Of a DNA stretch of 64,000 nt, positions 46,282-53,617 are shown piece by piece. Within the stretch, counting starts at the first letter, position 1. Each line of letters begins with the position of its first letter. The DNA comes from an uncultured Faecalibacterium sp. (GTDB lineage Bacteria > Bacillota > Clostridia > Oscillospirales > Ruminococcaceae), in the NCBI GenBank assembly GCA_944386015.1, contig CALWZK010000003.1, forward strand, positions 21,080 through 85,079. The letters are read 5' to 3'. Under the pieces are notes generated by a model, which saw only the letters and a program-made list of their open reading frames with translations, was not told the origin of the DNA and did not search any database. A program made the position numbers and the translations under genes.

Positions 46282-47760
46282 ATGAAACTATCTGCGTTGA
46301 CCGAAGGAATTGCCTGTACCCTGGTACAGGGCAGCATGGACACCGAGATCACCGACATTGTCTATGACAGCCGGAAAGCCGGGCCGGGCACCCTGTTTGT
46401 CTGCATTGTGGGCACCCAGCGGGACAGCCACGACTTTGCCGCCGACTGCGCCGCCAAGGGCGCCGCAGCCATTGTGATCCAGCACGACATCGACCTGGCC
46501 GGCCTGGAAGGGGTCACCGTCCTGAAGGTGGAGAGTAGCCGCTATGCCATGGCCCTGATGAGCGCCAACCTGTTCGATAACCCCTCCCGGAAGATGACCA
46601 TGATCGGCGTCACCGGCACCAAGGGCAAGACCACCACCGCCCACATGATCCGCAGCGTGCTGGAGGCCGCGGGCCGCAAGGTGGGCATGATCGGCACCAA
46701 CGGCGTCTACTACATGGGCCACCACGAGGACACCGCCAACACCACCCCCGAGAGCTACGAGCTGCAGAAGATCTTCCACACCTTTGTGGAGGCCGGCTGC
46801 GACACGGTGGTGATGGAAGTGTCCAGCCAGGGCCTGATGATGGACCGTGTGGCGGGCATCCACTACAACGTGGGCGTCTTTACCAACCTGTCCCCCGATC
46901 ATATCGGCCCCGGCGAGCACGCCAGCTTTGAGGAATACCGCAGCTGGAAGGGCAAGCTGTTCCAGCGGTGCGACGTTGGCATTGTCAACATCGACGACCC
47001 CAACACCGAGGCCCTGCTGGAAGGCCACACCTGCCGGCTGGTGACCTACGGCATGGGGGAGAAGGCCGACTACCGGGCCGGGGACTGCCAGCTGCTGCGG
47101 ACCCACGATTTCCTGGGGGTCACCTTCCACGTCAGCGGCAAGGATGAGATGGACGTCCGGGTCAACATGCCGGGCTCGTTCAGCGTCTACAATGCCCTGG
47201 CCGCCCTGGCGGTGGGCAAGGAGCTGGATGTGCCGGATCAGGCCATCCACGATGGCCTGGCCCGCTGTGTGGTGAAGGGCCGGGTGGAGCTGGTGCCCAT
47301 CAGCAAAAAGTTCACCATCCTGCTGGACTACGCCCACAACGAGGTGTCCACCGAGAGCCTGCTGACCACCCTGCGGGCCTACAACCCCCACCGGCTGGTG
47401 GTGGTGTTCGGCTGCGGCGGCAACCGCTCTAAGCTGCGCCGCTACGGTATGGGGGAGATCTGCGCCAAGATGGCCGATTTCTCCATCCTCACCGAGGACA
47501 ACAACCGCTTTGAAAAGGTGGAGGACATTCTGGCCGACATCCGCCAGGGGATGATGAAGGGCAACCCCGATGCCAAGTTTGTGGAGATCCCCGACCGTCT
47601 GGACGCCCTCCACTATGCCGTGGACCACGCCCAGCCCGGTGACTTGATCGCCGTCATCGGCAAGGGCCACGAGACCTACCGGGACCGGATGGGAGTCAAG
47701 ACCCCCTTCCTGGAGCGGGAACTGCTGGAGGAATACGCCCGGCAGATCGGCCTGGAATAA
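46282..47760 (+). CDS. murE: UDP-MurNAc-L-Ala-D-Glu ligase, MurE (probably meso-DAP adding)
   Basis: ATP-dependent ligase adding the third amino acid of the stem peptide. It has 492 residues. DIVYDSRKAGPGTLFVCI marks the N-terminal domain, GVTGTKGKTTTAHM (about 109) the ATP loop, VMEVSSQGLMMDRV the central site. The amino-acid specificity block is DNNR at 406-409; retention of Arg is typical of diaminopimelate-adding enzymes (DNPR), so meso-DAP is favoured, although Asn replaces Pro. SPDHIGPGEH differs from the common SRDHLDYHG loop. GGAG lies upstream of 46282; earlier in-frame starts overlap ftsQ. Confidence 0.9.
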   Translation: MKLSALTEGIACTLVQGSMDTEITDIVYDSRKAGPGTLFVCIVGTQRDSHDFAADCAAKGAAAIVIQHDIDLAGLEGVTVLKVESSRYAMALMSANLFDNPSRKMTMIGVTGTKGKTTTAHMIRSVLEAAGRKVGMIGTNGVYYMGHHEDTANTTPESYELQKIFHTFVEAGCDTVVMEVSSQGLMMDRVAGIHYNVGVFTNLSPDHIGPGEHASFEEYRSWKGKLFQRCDVGIVNIDDPNTEALLEGHTCRLVTYGMGEKADYRAGDCQLLRTHDFLGVTFHVSGKDEMDVRVNMPGSFSVYNALAALAVGKELDVPDQAIHDGLARCVVKGRVELVPISKKFTILLDYAHNEVSTESLLTTLRAYNPHRLVVVFGCGGNRSKLRRYGMGEICAKMADFSILTEDNNRFEKVEDILADIRQGMMKGNPDAKFVEIPDRLDALHYAVDHAQPGDLIAVIGKGHETYRDRMGVKTPFLERELLEEYARQIGLE

Positions 47761-47779
47761 ACTGAATCAAGATTGCAGC

Positions 47780-47815
47780 AAAAGCCGCCCCGGGGTTCGC
47801 CGGAGCGGCTTTTTT
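47780..47815 (+). terminator. Terminator at the end of the dcw cluster
   Basis: AAAAGCCGCcCCGG / CCGGaGCGGCTTTT around GGTTCG, followed by T residues. Confidence 0.88.
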
Positions 47816-47821
47816 GCATCA

Positions 47822-47857
47822 GAAAACCCCGGACTGCTGCGCAGCAGCCCGGGGCTT
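47822..47857 (-). terminator. Terminator after serA
   Basis: On the minus strand CCCCGGgCTGCTG / CAGCAGtCCGGGG followed by TTTTC. It faces the dcw terminator. Confidence 0.8.
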
Positions 47858-47868
47858 TGTGTTTGGTT

Positions 47869-49029
47869 TTACAGGATGCGGACCCGGATGACGGCCGAGA
47901 TCTCGGCCAGCTTCTCCTTCAGGGAGGCATCCATGGCGCCGGTGACATCCAGCATGGTGTAGGCCATATCCTTTTTGCTCTTGTTCACCATGTTCTCGAT
48001 GTTCAGGTTGGCGGCGGTGGTGAGGGCCGTGATCTGGCTGATGACGCCCGGCTCATTTTTGTGGATGATGCAGACCCGCTTGCCGCCGGCCCGGGGCTGG
48101 CGGACGTCGGGCATGTTCACCGAGTGGGCGATGTTGCCGTTCCGCAGATAGTCGCTCAGCTCCTGGGCAGCCATGATGGCGCAGTTGTCCTCGGCCTCAG
48201 GGGTGGAGGCGCCCAGGTGAGGGGTGCAGATGACCCCCTGCTTGTGGAGCAGCTCCTCGGCGGGGAAGTCGGTCATATACATGGCCACTTTGCCGCTGTC
48301 CAGGGCCTCCAGCATGGCGGCGTTGTTCACCAGCTCGCCCCGGGCATAGTTCAGGACCTTGACGCCGTCCTTGCACAGGGCCAGGGTCTGGGCGTTGATG
48401 GTGTCCTTGGTGGTGGGCATATAGGGGACATGAATGGTCAGATAGTCGCACAGGGGCAGCATATCGTTCAGGTTGACGCAGTGGTGTACCTGGCTGCTCA
48501 GATTCCAGGCAGCGTCGATGGAGATGTAGGGGTCATAGCCGTAGACCTCCATCCCCAGGCTGATGGCGTTGTTGGCCACCCGGGAGCCGATGGCACCCAG
48601 GCCGATGACTCCCAGCACCTTGCCGGCGATCTCGTTGCCCACATACTGCTTTTTGCCCTTTTCCACATCCTTCTTCAGGTTGGGGTCCCCGGCCAGGTCC
48701 TGGGCCCAGAGGGAAGCAGCTGGCACGTTGCGGCTGCCGGCAATCAGCATGCCGGTGACCAGCTCGGCCACGGCGTTGGCGTTGGCGCCGGGGGTGTTGA
48801 ACACCACGATGCCCTGCTCGCTGCAGCGGTCCAGGGGGATGTTGTTGACCCCCGCACCGGCCCGGGCGATGCCCAGCAGGTTGGGTTTGAATTCGGTGTT
48901 CAGCAGGTCGGCGCTGCGCACCAGGATGCCGTCGGGGGCGTCGGCGTTCACCGACACCTCAAACAGGTTCTTGGGCAGCTTGGCCAGGCCCACCGGGCTG
49001 ATGGCGTTTAAAGTCTGAATGGTAAACAT
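47869..49029 (-). CDS. serA: D-3-phosphoglycerate dehydrogenase
   Basis: First enzyme of serine synthesis, oxidising 3-phosphoglycerate with NAD. It has 386 residues. The Rossmann turn is GVIGLGAIGSRVAN near 145; ARAGAGVNNI, the catalytic Arg in NYARGELVN near 230 and the Glu/His pair up to TPHLGAST near 280 are present. The C-terminus (about 315-386) is an ACT domain that usually binds serine; no intervening ASB domain is present. The ATG at 49029 has GGAGG eight bases upstream. It follows serC by 24 bases in one operon. Confidence 0.95.
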   Translation of the reverse strand: MFTIQTLNAISPVGLAKLPKNLFEVSVNADAPDGILVRSADLLNTEFKPNLLGIARAGAGVNNIPLDRCSEQGIVVFNTPGANANAVAELVTGMLIAGSRNVPAASLWAQDLAGDPNLKKDVEKGKKQYVGNEIAGKVLGVIGLGAIGSRVANNAISLGMEVYGYDPYISIDAAWNLSSQVHHCVNLNDMLPLCDYLTIHVPYMPTTKDTINAQTLALCKDGVKVLNYARGELVNNAAMLEALDSGKVAMYMTDFPAEELLHKQGVICTPHLGASTPEAEDNCAIMAAQELSDYLRNGNIAHSVNMPDVRQPRAGGKRVCIIHKNEPGVISQITALTTAANLNIENMVNKSKKDMAYTMLDVTGAMDASLKEKLAEISAVIRVRIL

Positions 49030-49053
49030 GGGTCTGTTCCTCCATGGCAAAGT

Positions 49054-50136
49054 TTAGGCGTTGTTCTTGCGGAAGGTCTCCATGAAGGCGACCAGTTTGT
49101 CAATGCCCTCCGGCGGCATGGCGTTGTAGATGGAGGCCCGCATGCCGCCCACCAGGCGGTGGCCCTTCAAGTTGACAAAGCCTGCCTCGGTAGCCTCTGC
49201 GCAGAACTTCTTATCCATGTCGGGGTTGGGGCTGGTGAAGGTGACGTTCATGGTGCTGCGGTAGCGGTGCTCCACAGGGTTATTATAGAAGTCCTGGCTG
49301 TCCAGATAGTCATACAGCACCTTGGCCTTGGCCTCGTTGATCTTCTGCATCTCGGCCAGGCCGCCCACCTCGTGCTCCAGATAGTCCAGCACCAGGCCGG
49401 TCATATAGATGCACCAGCAGGGCGGGGTGTTGTACATGCTGTCCTTATTGATCAGGGTGGTGTAGTTCATCATGGTGGGGACGTTGTCGGCTGCATGGCC
49501 CAGCAGGTCCTCCCGGATGATGGCGATGGCCATGCCGGCGGGGGCCACGTTCTTCTGGACGCCGAAATAGATGCAGCCGTACTGGCTGACGTCCACCGGG
49601 CGGGAGAGGATCATCGAGCTCATGTCGGCCACCAGGGGAATGCCCTCCACCTGGGGGATCTCCACATACTGGGTGCCGAAGATGGTGTTGTTCTGGCAGA
49701 TGTGGATGTAGCTGGCGTCAGAATTGTAGGGGATGGCCTTGACGTCGGGGATGTAGGTGAAGTTCTTGTCCTTGCTGGAGGCCACGATCCGGGCCTCGCC
49801 GAACTTGGCGGCCTCTTTGGCGGCCAGGTTGGAGAAGTTGCCGGTGACGATGTAGTCGGCCTTGCCGGTGGTCATGAAGTTCAGGGGCACCATGGCAAAC
49901 TGCTGGGTGGCGCCGCCCTGGAAAAAGCCCACTTTATAGTTGTCGGGGATCTGCATCAGACGCCGCAGGGAGGCCTCGGTGTTGTGGATGATATCGTCAA
50001 ACCACTTGCTGCGGTGGCTCATCTCCATGACGCTCTGGCCGCTGCCGTGGTAATCCAGCAGCTCGGCCTGTGCCTTCTTCAGAACTGCCTCGGGCAGCAT
50101 GCTGGGCCCGGCGCTGAAATTGTAAACTCTAGCCAT
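49054..50136 (-). CDS. serC: Phosphoserine aminotransferase
   Basis: PLP enzyme converting 3-phosphohydroxypyruvate and glutamate to phosphoserine, the step after SerA. It has 360 residues. It opens with YNFSAGPSMLPEAV; FFQGGATQQFAM binds PLP phosphate, VADMSS carries the PLP-stacking Asp, and the Schiff-base lysine is Lys195 in FGVQKNVAPAG. The HRYRSTMNVTF and GHRLVGGMRASIYNA blocks close the protein. The ATG at 50136 follows GGAGGG; upstream in-frame residues would overlap the promoter. Confidence 0.96.
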   Translation of the reverse strand: MARVYNFSAGPSMLPEAVLKKAQAELLDYHGSGQSVMEMSHRSKWFDDIIHNTEASLRRLMQIPDNYKVGFFQGGATQQFAMVPLNFMTTGKADYIVTGNFSNLAAKEAAKFGEARIVASSKDKNFTYIPDVKAIPYNSDASYIHICQNNTIFGTQYVEIPQVEGIPLVADMSSMILSRPVDVSQYGCIYFGVQKNVAPAGMAIAIIREDLLGHAADNVPTMMNYTTLINKDSMYNTPPCWCIYMTGLVLDYLEHEVGGLAEMQKINEAKAKVLYDYLDSQDFYNNPVEHRYRSTMNVTFTSPNPDMDKKFCAEATEAGFVNLKGHRLVGGMRASIYNAMPPEGIDKLVAFMETFRKNNA

Positions 50137-50194
50137 GATGGTTCCCTCCGTCTTCTCTTTCCTAAAATTGCGTGGATGCGCTGTGTTGTTACAA

Positions 50195-50224
50195 AGTATA
50201 AAGGTTTGGAGGGGCCGAAAACAA
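50195..50224 (-). promoter_or_regulatory. Sigma-A promoter for serCA
   Basis: On the minus strand TTGTTT and TATACT with an 18-base spacer, about 60 bases upstream of serC. Confidence 0.6.
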
Positions 50225-50277
50225 GAGGCCTTTTGCACAAAAACACTGGTGCAGACAGGCTGTGAAAGCACAGAACA

Positions 50278-50287
50278 TACAAATGTC
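50278..50287. promoter_or_regulatory. BlaI-type operator half-match
   Basis: TACAAATGTC, one base from the dyad found twice nearby. It lies between the divergent serC and BlaI-type promoters. Confidence 0.4.
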
Positions 50288-50310
50288 TCTGTGACACGAA
50301 CAAAAACGAT

Positions 50311-50320
50311 TACAAATGTA
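50311..50320. promoter_or_regulatory. BlaI/MecI-type operator
   Basis: Perfect dyad TACA-AA-TGTA, flanked by ATT and GTAAT. The BlaI/MecI operator consensus is a TACA/TGTA dyad. Confidence 0.65.
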
Positions 50321-50363
50321 GTAATAACGCCAAAAAGACAGGTACAGAGCGGGAAAATGGCAG

Positions 50364-50392
50364 TTGCGGCCCGCTGCAGAATCTGCTATACT
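50364..50392 (+). promoter_or_regulatory. Sigma-A promoter for the BlaI-type gene
   Basis: TTGCGG, 17-base spacer and TATACT. One operator follows 12 bases later, over the expected start of transcription. Confidence 0.72.
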
Positions 50393-50404
50393 GAAGAAAA
50401 CAAA

Positions 50405-50414
50405 TACAAATGTA
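50405..50414. promoter_or_regulatory. BlaI/MecI-type operator at the transcription start
   Basis: A second perfect TACAAATGTA dyad just downstream of the -10 box, where a bound dimer would block initiation. Confidence 0.7.
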
Positions 50415-50438
50415 GTAGAAAGAAATGGGGAATGGAAG

Positions 50439-50858
50439 ATGTATGGCATACCCGAGCGCTGCAAACCTCTGTCATCGGCGGAGGAACAGGTGCTGCTGGC
50501 TTTGTGGGAGAAGGCCCCCGCCACCCGGCGGGAGGTCGGCCAGCGGCTGGCGGGCAAAGGCTGGGCGGATGGCACCCTGCTGACCTTCCTGGGCCGGCTG
50601 GAGGCAAAGGGCTGGGTCAAGGTGACCCGGGAGGCCAACCGCAATGTCTATACCCCGGCGGTGACCCGGCGGGCCTATGGGGTTTATTGTATGCGGGAGC
50701 GGCTGGACACCCTCTTTGGCGGGGACCTGGCGGCGGCGGTGCGGGCGCTGGTCAGCGAGTCGGGGGCGGGGCCCAGCCAGCTGGACCAGGCCGAGGCTGT
50801 GCTGGAGGAGATGAAGGCCCGGGCCGAGGAATACGACAGCTACGACGCCTTCTTCTAA
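50439..50858 (+). CDS. BlaI/MecI/CopY family transcriptional repressor
   Basis: A 139-residue winged-helix regulator. The wHTH spans about residues 10-80 (PLSSAEEQVLLALWEKAPATRR and TLLTFLGRLEAKGWVKV), followed by a dimerisation helix region with YDAFF at the end. Family members repress beta-lactamase or copper genes and are inactivated by a BlaR1-type protease; no such partner is seen here. TACAAATGTA operators around its promoter imply autoregulation. The ATG at 50439 follows GGGGA. Length and wing match the family. Confidence 0.88.
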   Translation: MYGIPERCKPLSSAEEQVLLALWEKAPATRREVGQRLAGKGWADGTLLTFLGRLEAKGWVKVTREANRNVYTPAVTRRAYGVYCMRERLDTLFGGDLAAAVRALVSESGAGPSQLDQAEAVLEEMKARAEEYDSYDAFF

Positions 50859-50930
50859 AAAGGACGAAGAACAGTTGGATTTTGAATCCGCAGCAGGAAC
50901 TGTGAACACTTTGTGACGCAGATGTGAATT

Positions 50931-50957
50931 TTAGCACTCAATACTTGACAGTGCTAA
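50931..50957. promoter_or_regulatory. CIRCE element, first hsp20 copy
   Basis: TTAGCACTC-N9-CAGTGCTAA, one mismatch from the HrcA operator consensus (GAGTGCTAA). It overlaps the -35 box. Confidence 0.92.
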
Positions 50958-50973
50958 TAATCCGTGCTATAGT
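50945..50973 (+). promoter_or_regulatory. Sigma-A promoter, first hsp20 copy
   Basis: TTGACA, 17-base spacer and TATAGT, embedded in the CIRCE element so that HrcA binding blocks polymerase. Confidence 0.88.
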
Positions 50974-50979
50974 ATAGCT

Positions 50980-51082
50980 GTGCTCAGGAGGAAGGGCACC
51001 GGGGGACAAAACCCCCGGGGGTCCCTGCCGCCGGGAGCACGGATCAGCCCCCTGAGGGGGCTGTTGATTGGAGGTTTGACTT
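50980..51082 (+). promoter_or_regulatory. Structured 5' leader of first hsp20
   Basis: GTGCTC (50980-50985) pairs with GAGCAC near 51036-51041, enclosing a CCGGGGG / CCCCCGG hairpin; a second hairpin AGCCCCCT / AGGGGGCT precedes the ribosome-binding site TTGGAGG. A similar shape precedes the second copy. Confidence 0.5.
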
Positions 51083-51547
51083 ATGTTACTGCCTGCTGTT
51101 TTTCATGAGAATCTTTTCGATGATTGGTTTGATCCGTTCTTCGATGACATGGATCGCGAAATGAACCGCGAATCCCACCAGGTTTTTGGCAAGCGCGGCG
51201 CAAACATGATGAAGACCGACGTCAAGGATACCGGCGACGCTTATGAAGTGGCCGTCGATCTGCCCGGCTGCAAGAAAGAGGACGTCAAGATGGAGCTGGA
51301 AAACGGCTATCTGACCATCCAGGCTGTCCGCAGCCACAACAACGACCAGACCGACAAGGAAGGCCATTATGTGCGCCGCGAAAGCTTCTCCGGCACCTGC
51401 GCCCGCAGCTTCTATGTGGGCGAGGATGTCAAGAAGGAAGACATCCACGCAAAGTTTGAGGACGGCGTGCTGAAGTTCAGCCTGCCCCATCCCCAGACCC
51501 AGCAGGAGCTGCCCGCTGCCAATCAGAACCTGATTGAAATCGAGTAA
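51083..51547 (+). CDS. Small heat shock protein Hsp20 (copy 1)
   Basis: ATP-independent holdase that binds unfolding proteins as oligomers. It has 154 residues. The N-terminus is LLPAVFHENLFDDWFDPFF, the alpha-crystallin domain covers about 40-140 (DVKDTGDAYEVAVDLPGCKKEDVKMELENG is its first half), with a C-terminal tail QNLIEIE. The G-V-L motif appears as DGVLKFSLP. TTGGAGG precedes the ATG. Its promoter carries CIRCE, so expression should rise when HrcA is released by heat. A second copy lies 381 bases downstream. Confidence 0.96.
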   Translation: MLLPAVFHENLFDDWFDPFFDDMDREMNRESHQVFGKRGANMMKTDVKDTGDAYEVAVDLPGCKKEDVKMELENGYLTIQAVRSHNNDQTDKEGHYVRRESFSGTCARSFYVGEDVKKEDIHAKFEDGVLKFSLPHPQTQQELPAANQNLIEIE

Positions 51548-51585
51548 GCCCCGCTGCAGCTGCAAGCTGACTGGGATGTAAACCA

Positions 51586-51624
51586 ATGCCCCCGGGAGAC
51601 TGGAAAGCCTCCCGGGGGCATTTT
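51586..51624 (+). terminator. Terminator after first hsp20
   Basis: ATGCCCCCGGGAG / CTCCCGGGGGCAT with a nine-base loop and a short T run. Confidence 0.85.
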
Positions 51625-51761
51625 GCGTCTCCGGGAAAATGCAAGCATATCGTCATCGCGAGCGCTGACGAGCAGTGCGGATTGCTTGCAAAACACTGCA
51701 ATACGCAGGATTTTTGAGAGCCGTGGAACAAATGTGACGAAATTGTAAAGAATTAAAAATA
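51625..51761. other. Intergenic spacer between the hsp20 copies
   Basis: No gene. It contains GTCATCGCGAGCG...GTGCGGATTGCTTGCAA, which resembles remnants of short intergenic repeats known in many Firmicutes, then AT-rich DNA leading into the second CIRCE promoter. Confidence 0.35.
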
Positions 51762-51788
51762 TTAGCACTCTATACTTGACAGTGCTAA
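51762..51788. promoter_or_regulatory. CIRCE element, second hsp20 copy
   Basis: TTAGCACTC-N9-CAGTGCTAA, with the same one-base departure from consensus as the first copy. Confidence 0.92.
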
Positions 51789-51804
51789 CTATTCGTGCTA
51801 TACT
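51776..51804 (+). promoter_or_regulatory. Sigma-A promoter, second hsp20 copy
   Basis: TTGACA, 17-base spacer and TATACT inside the CIRCE element. Confidence 0.9.
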
Positions 51805-51810
51805 AAGGCC

Positions 51811-51928
51811 GTGATCAGGAGGAAGGGGTCCGGAGGAACAAAGAGCTCCGGGCCGGGTGCTTCCTCCGGGGATCGTTCTTGTGATTGTTACCGGTTCCCG
51901 CAAGGGGCCGTGATTGGAGGTTTGACTT
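51811..51928 (+). promoter_or_regulatory. Structured 5' leader of second hsp20
   Basis: AGGAAG pairs with CTTCCT around a CCGGAG / CTCCGG hairpin, and GATC with GGATC outside it; a TGATTGGAGG ribosome-binding site follows. The stem sequences differ from those of the first leader while the overall arrangement is similar. Confidence 0.5.
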
Positions 51929-52393
51929 ATGTTACTGCCTGCTGTTTTCCATGAAAATCTGTTTGATGACTGGTTTGATCCGTTCTTCGGCGACATGGAT
52001 CGGGAGCTGAACCGGGAGACCCGCAATACCTTCGGCAAACGGGCTGCCAACATGATGAAGACCGATGTGAAAGAGACCGAGACCGGCTATGAGATGGATG
52101 TTGACCTGCCCGGCTGCAAGAAAGAGGACGTCAAGATGCAGCTGGAAGACGGTTATCTGACCATCCAGGCCGTCCGCAGCCACACCAACAATGAATCCGG
52201 CAAGGAAGGCCGCTACGTCCGCCGTGAGACCTTCTCGGGCACCTGCGCCCGCAGCTTCTACATCGGCGACCAGGTCAAGAAGGAAGACATCCACGCAAAG
52301 TTCGAGGATGGCGTCCTGAAGATCACCCTGCCCCGTGCCGAGGCCAAGAAGGAGCTGCCCAAGCCCAACCAGAACCTGATCGACATTGAGTAA
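51929..52393 (+). CDS. Small heat shock protein Hsp20 (copy 2)
   Basis: A 154-residue paralogue of the upstream Hsp20. The two share nearly the whole N-terminus, the LPGCKKEDVKM strand, the TFSGTCARSFY stretch and the ending QNLI-IE. Differences concentrate in the region 30-60 and in surface positions of the crystallin domain (for example GYEMDVD against AYEVAVD). The domain limits are as in copy 1. It has its own CIRCE promoter and terminator, so the duplication included regulatory DNA. Mixed oligomers are possible but not shown. Confidence 0.96.
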   Translation: MLLPAVFHENLFDDWFDPFFGDMDRELNRETRNTFGKRAANMMKTDVKETETGYEMDVDLPGCKKEDVKMQLEDGYLTIQAVRSHTNNESGKEGRYVRRETFSGTCARSFYIGDQVKKEDIHAKFEDGVLKITLPRAEAKKELPKPNQNLIDIE

Positions 52394-52424
52394 GGCCGTC
52401 AGGGTTATACCAAAGTACACAATG

Positions 52425-52463
52425 AGCCCCCGGAAGGTGCAAAAGCCTTCCGGGGGCTTTTTT
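52425..52463 (+). terminator. Terminator after second hsp20
   Basis: AGCCCCCGGAAGG / CCTTCCGGGGGCT with an eight-base loop and T run. Confidence 0.9.
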
Positions 52464-52481
52464 GCTGTGGCCGTGCAAAAC

Positions 52482-52516
52482 AAAAAACCGCCCGGGGTCC
52501 GAAAACCCGGGGCGGG
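52482..52516 (-). terminator. Terminator after purC
   Basis: On the minus strand CCGCCCCGGG / CCCCGGGCGG, then TTTTTTG. Confidence 0.85.
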
Positions 52517-52530
52517 GAAAAGCGAAAGGG

Positions 52531-53400
52531 TTACAGCTTGGTGCCGGTCAGGAGCTCATAGGCCTCCAGGTACTTGGCGATGGTCTTGTCGATGACATCC
52601 TGGGGCAGCAGGTAGTCGCTGTCGGGATGGGCCTTCAGCCAGTCGCGGACAAACTGCTTGTCGAAAGAGGGCTGGCCGTGGCCCGGCTCGTAGCCCTCCA
52701 GGGGCCAGAAGCGGGAAGAATCGGGGGTCAGCATCTCGTCGCCCAGAACCACGTTGCCGGCCTCATCCAGGCCGAACTCAAACTTGGTATCGGCGATGAT
52801 GATGCCGCGGCTCAGAGCGTAGTCGGCGCACTTCTTGTACAGGGCAATGGTGTAATCCCGCAGCTTGGCGGCGTACTCCTCGCCCTTGCCGGGGAAGTGC
52901 TTCTCCAGCACAGTGATGCTCTGCTCGTAGGAGATGTTCTCGTCGTGGTCGCCCAGGTCAGCCTTGGTGCTGGGGGTGTAGATGGGCTCGGGCAGCTTGT
53001 CCGACTCCTTCAGGCCCTCGGGCAGGGTGATGCCGCAGACCTTGCCGGTCTTCTGGTAGCTGGCCCAGCCGCTGCCGGTGATGTAGCCGCGGACAATGCA
53101 CTCGATGGGCAGCATGGTCAGCTTGCGGCAGAGCATGCTGTTGCCCTCAAACTGGGGCTGACGGAAAAACTCGGGCATATCGGCGGTGTTCACCGAGATC
53201 ATGTGGTTGGGCAGCAGGTCCTTGGTGTAGTCAAACCAGAACTTGCTCATCTGGGTCAGGACGGTGCCCTTCTTGGTGATCTTGTTCTTCAGGATCACAT
53301 CAAAGGCGGAAATGCGGTCGGTGGCAACCATCACCAGGGCGTCGCCCACGTCGTAAATCTCGCGGACCTTGCCCTCTTTGAAAGGCTTGTATTCAGTCAT
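52531..53400 (-). CDS. purC: SAICAR synthase (phosphoribosylaminoimidazole-succinocarboxamide synthase)
   Basis: ATP-dependent ligase joining CAIR to aspartate in purine synthesis. It has 289 residues, the longer PurC form. GKVREIYDVGDALVMVATDRISAFDVI is the nucleotide-binding opening; ECIVRGYITGSGWASYQKTGKVCGI and IADTKFEFGLDEAGNVVLGDEMLTPDSSRFW form the substrate and metal site. GGAG precedes the ATG. It stands alone, outside any purine operon in this window. Confidence 0.97.
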   Translation of the reverse strand: MTEYKPFKEGKVREIYDVGDALVMVATDRISAFDVILKNKITKKGTVLTQMSKFWFDYTKDLLPNHMISVNTADMPEFFRQPQFEGNSMLCRKLTMLPIECIVRGYITGSGWASYQKTGKVCGITLPEGLKESDKLPEPIYTPSTKADLGDHDENISYEQSITVLEKHFPGKGEEYAAKLRDYTIALYKKCADYALSRGIIIADTKFEFGLDEAGNVVLGDEMLTPDSSRFWPLEGYEPGHGQPSFDKQFVRDWLKAHPDSDYLLPQDVIDKTIAKYLEAYELLTGTKL

Positions 53401-53458
53401 CGGAAAACACTCCTTCTTCTTCTCAGCGGCCCCGGGGCCGCGGTGTTCTTACGGGTTT

Positions 53459-53487
53459 ATTGTACCATATCTGCCCTTTTTTGACTA
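53459..53487 (-). promoter_or_regulatory. Probable promoter for purC
   Basis: On the minus strand TAGTCA and TACAAT are 17 bases apart, about 60 bases upstream of purC. Confidence 0.55.
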
Positions 53488-53542
53488 CAGCCAGAACGGG
53501 GGAGATGGAGGCCGGCGGGGTATAAATTCTGGTCAAAACCCC

Positions 53543-53567
53543 AAAAAAGCCGCCCTTTCGGACGGCT
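53543..53567 (-). terminator. Terminator after yitT gene
   Basis: On the minus strand AGCCGtCC-GAAA-GGgCGGCT followed by TTTTTT. Confidence 0.8.
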
Positions 53568-53617
53568 GTTTTCGGTAATAAGTATGACTTTCACGAGAGT
53601 GAATCCCGGGGCGGGGA

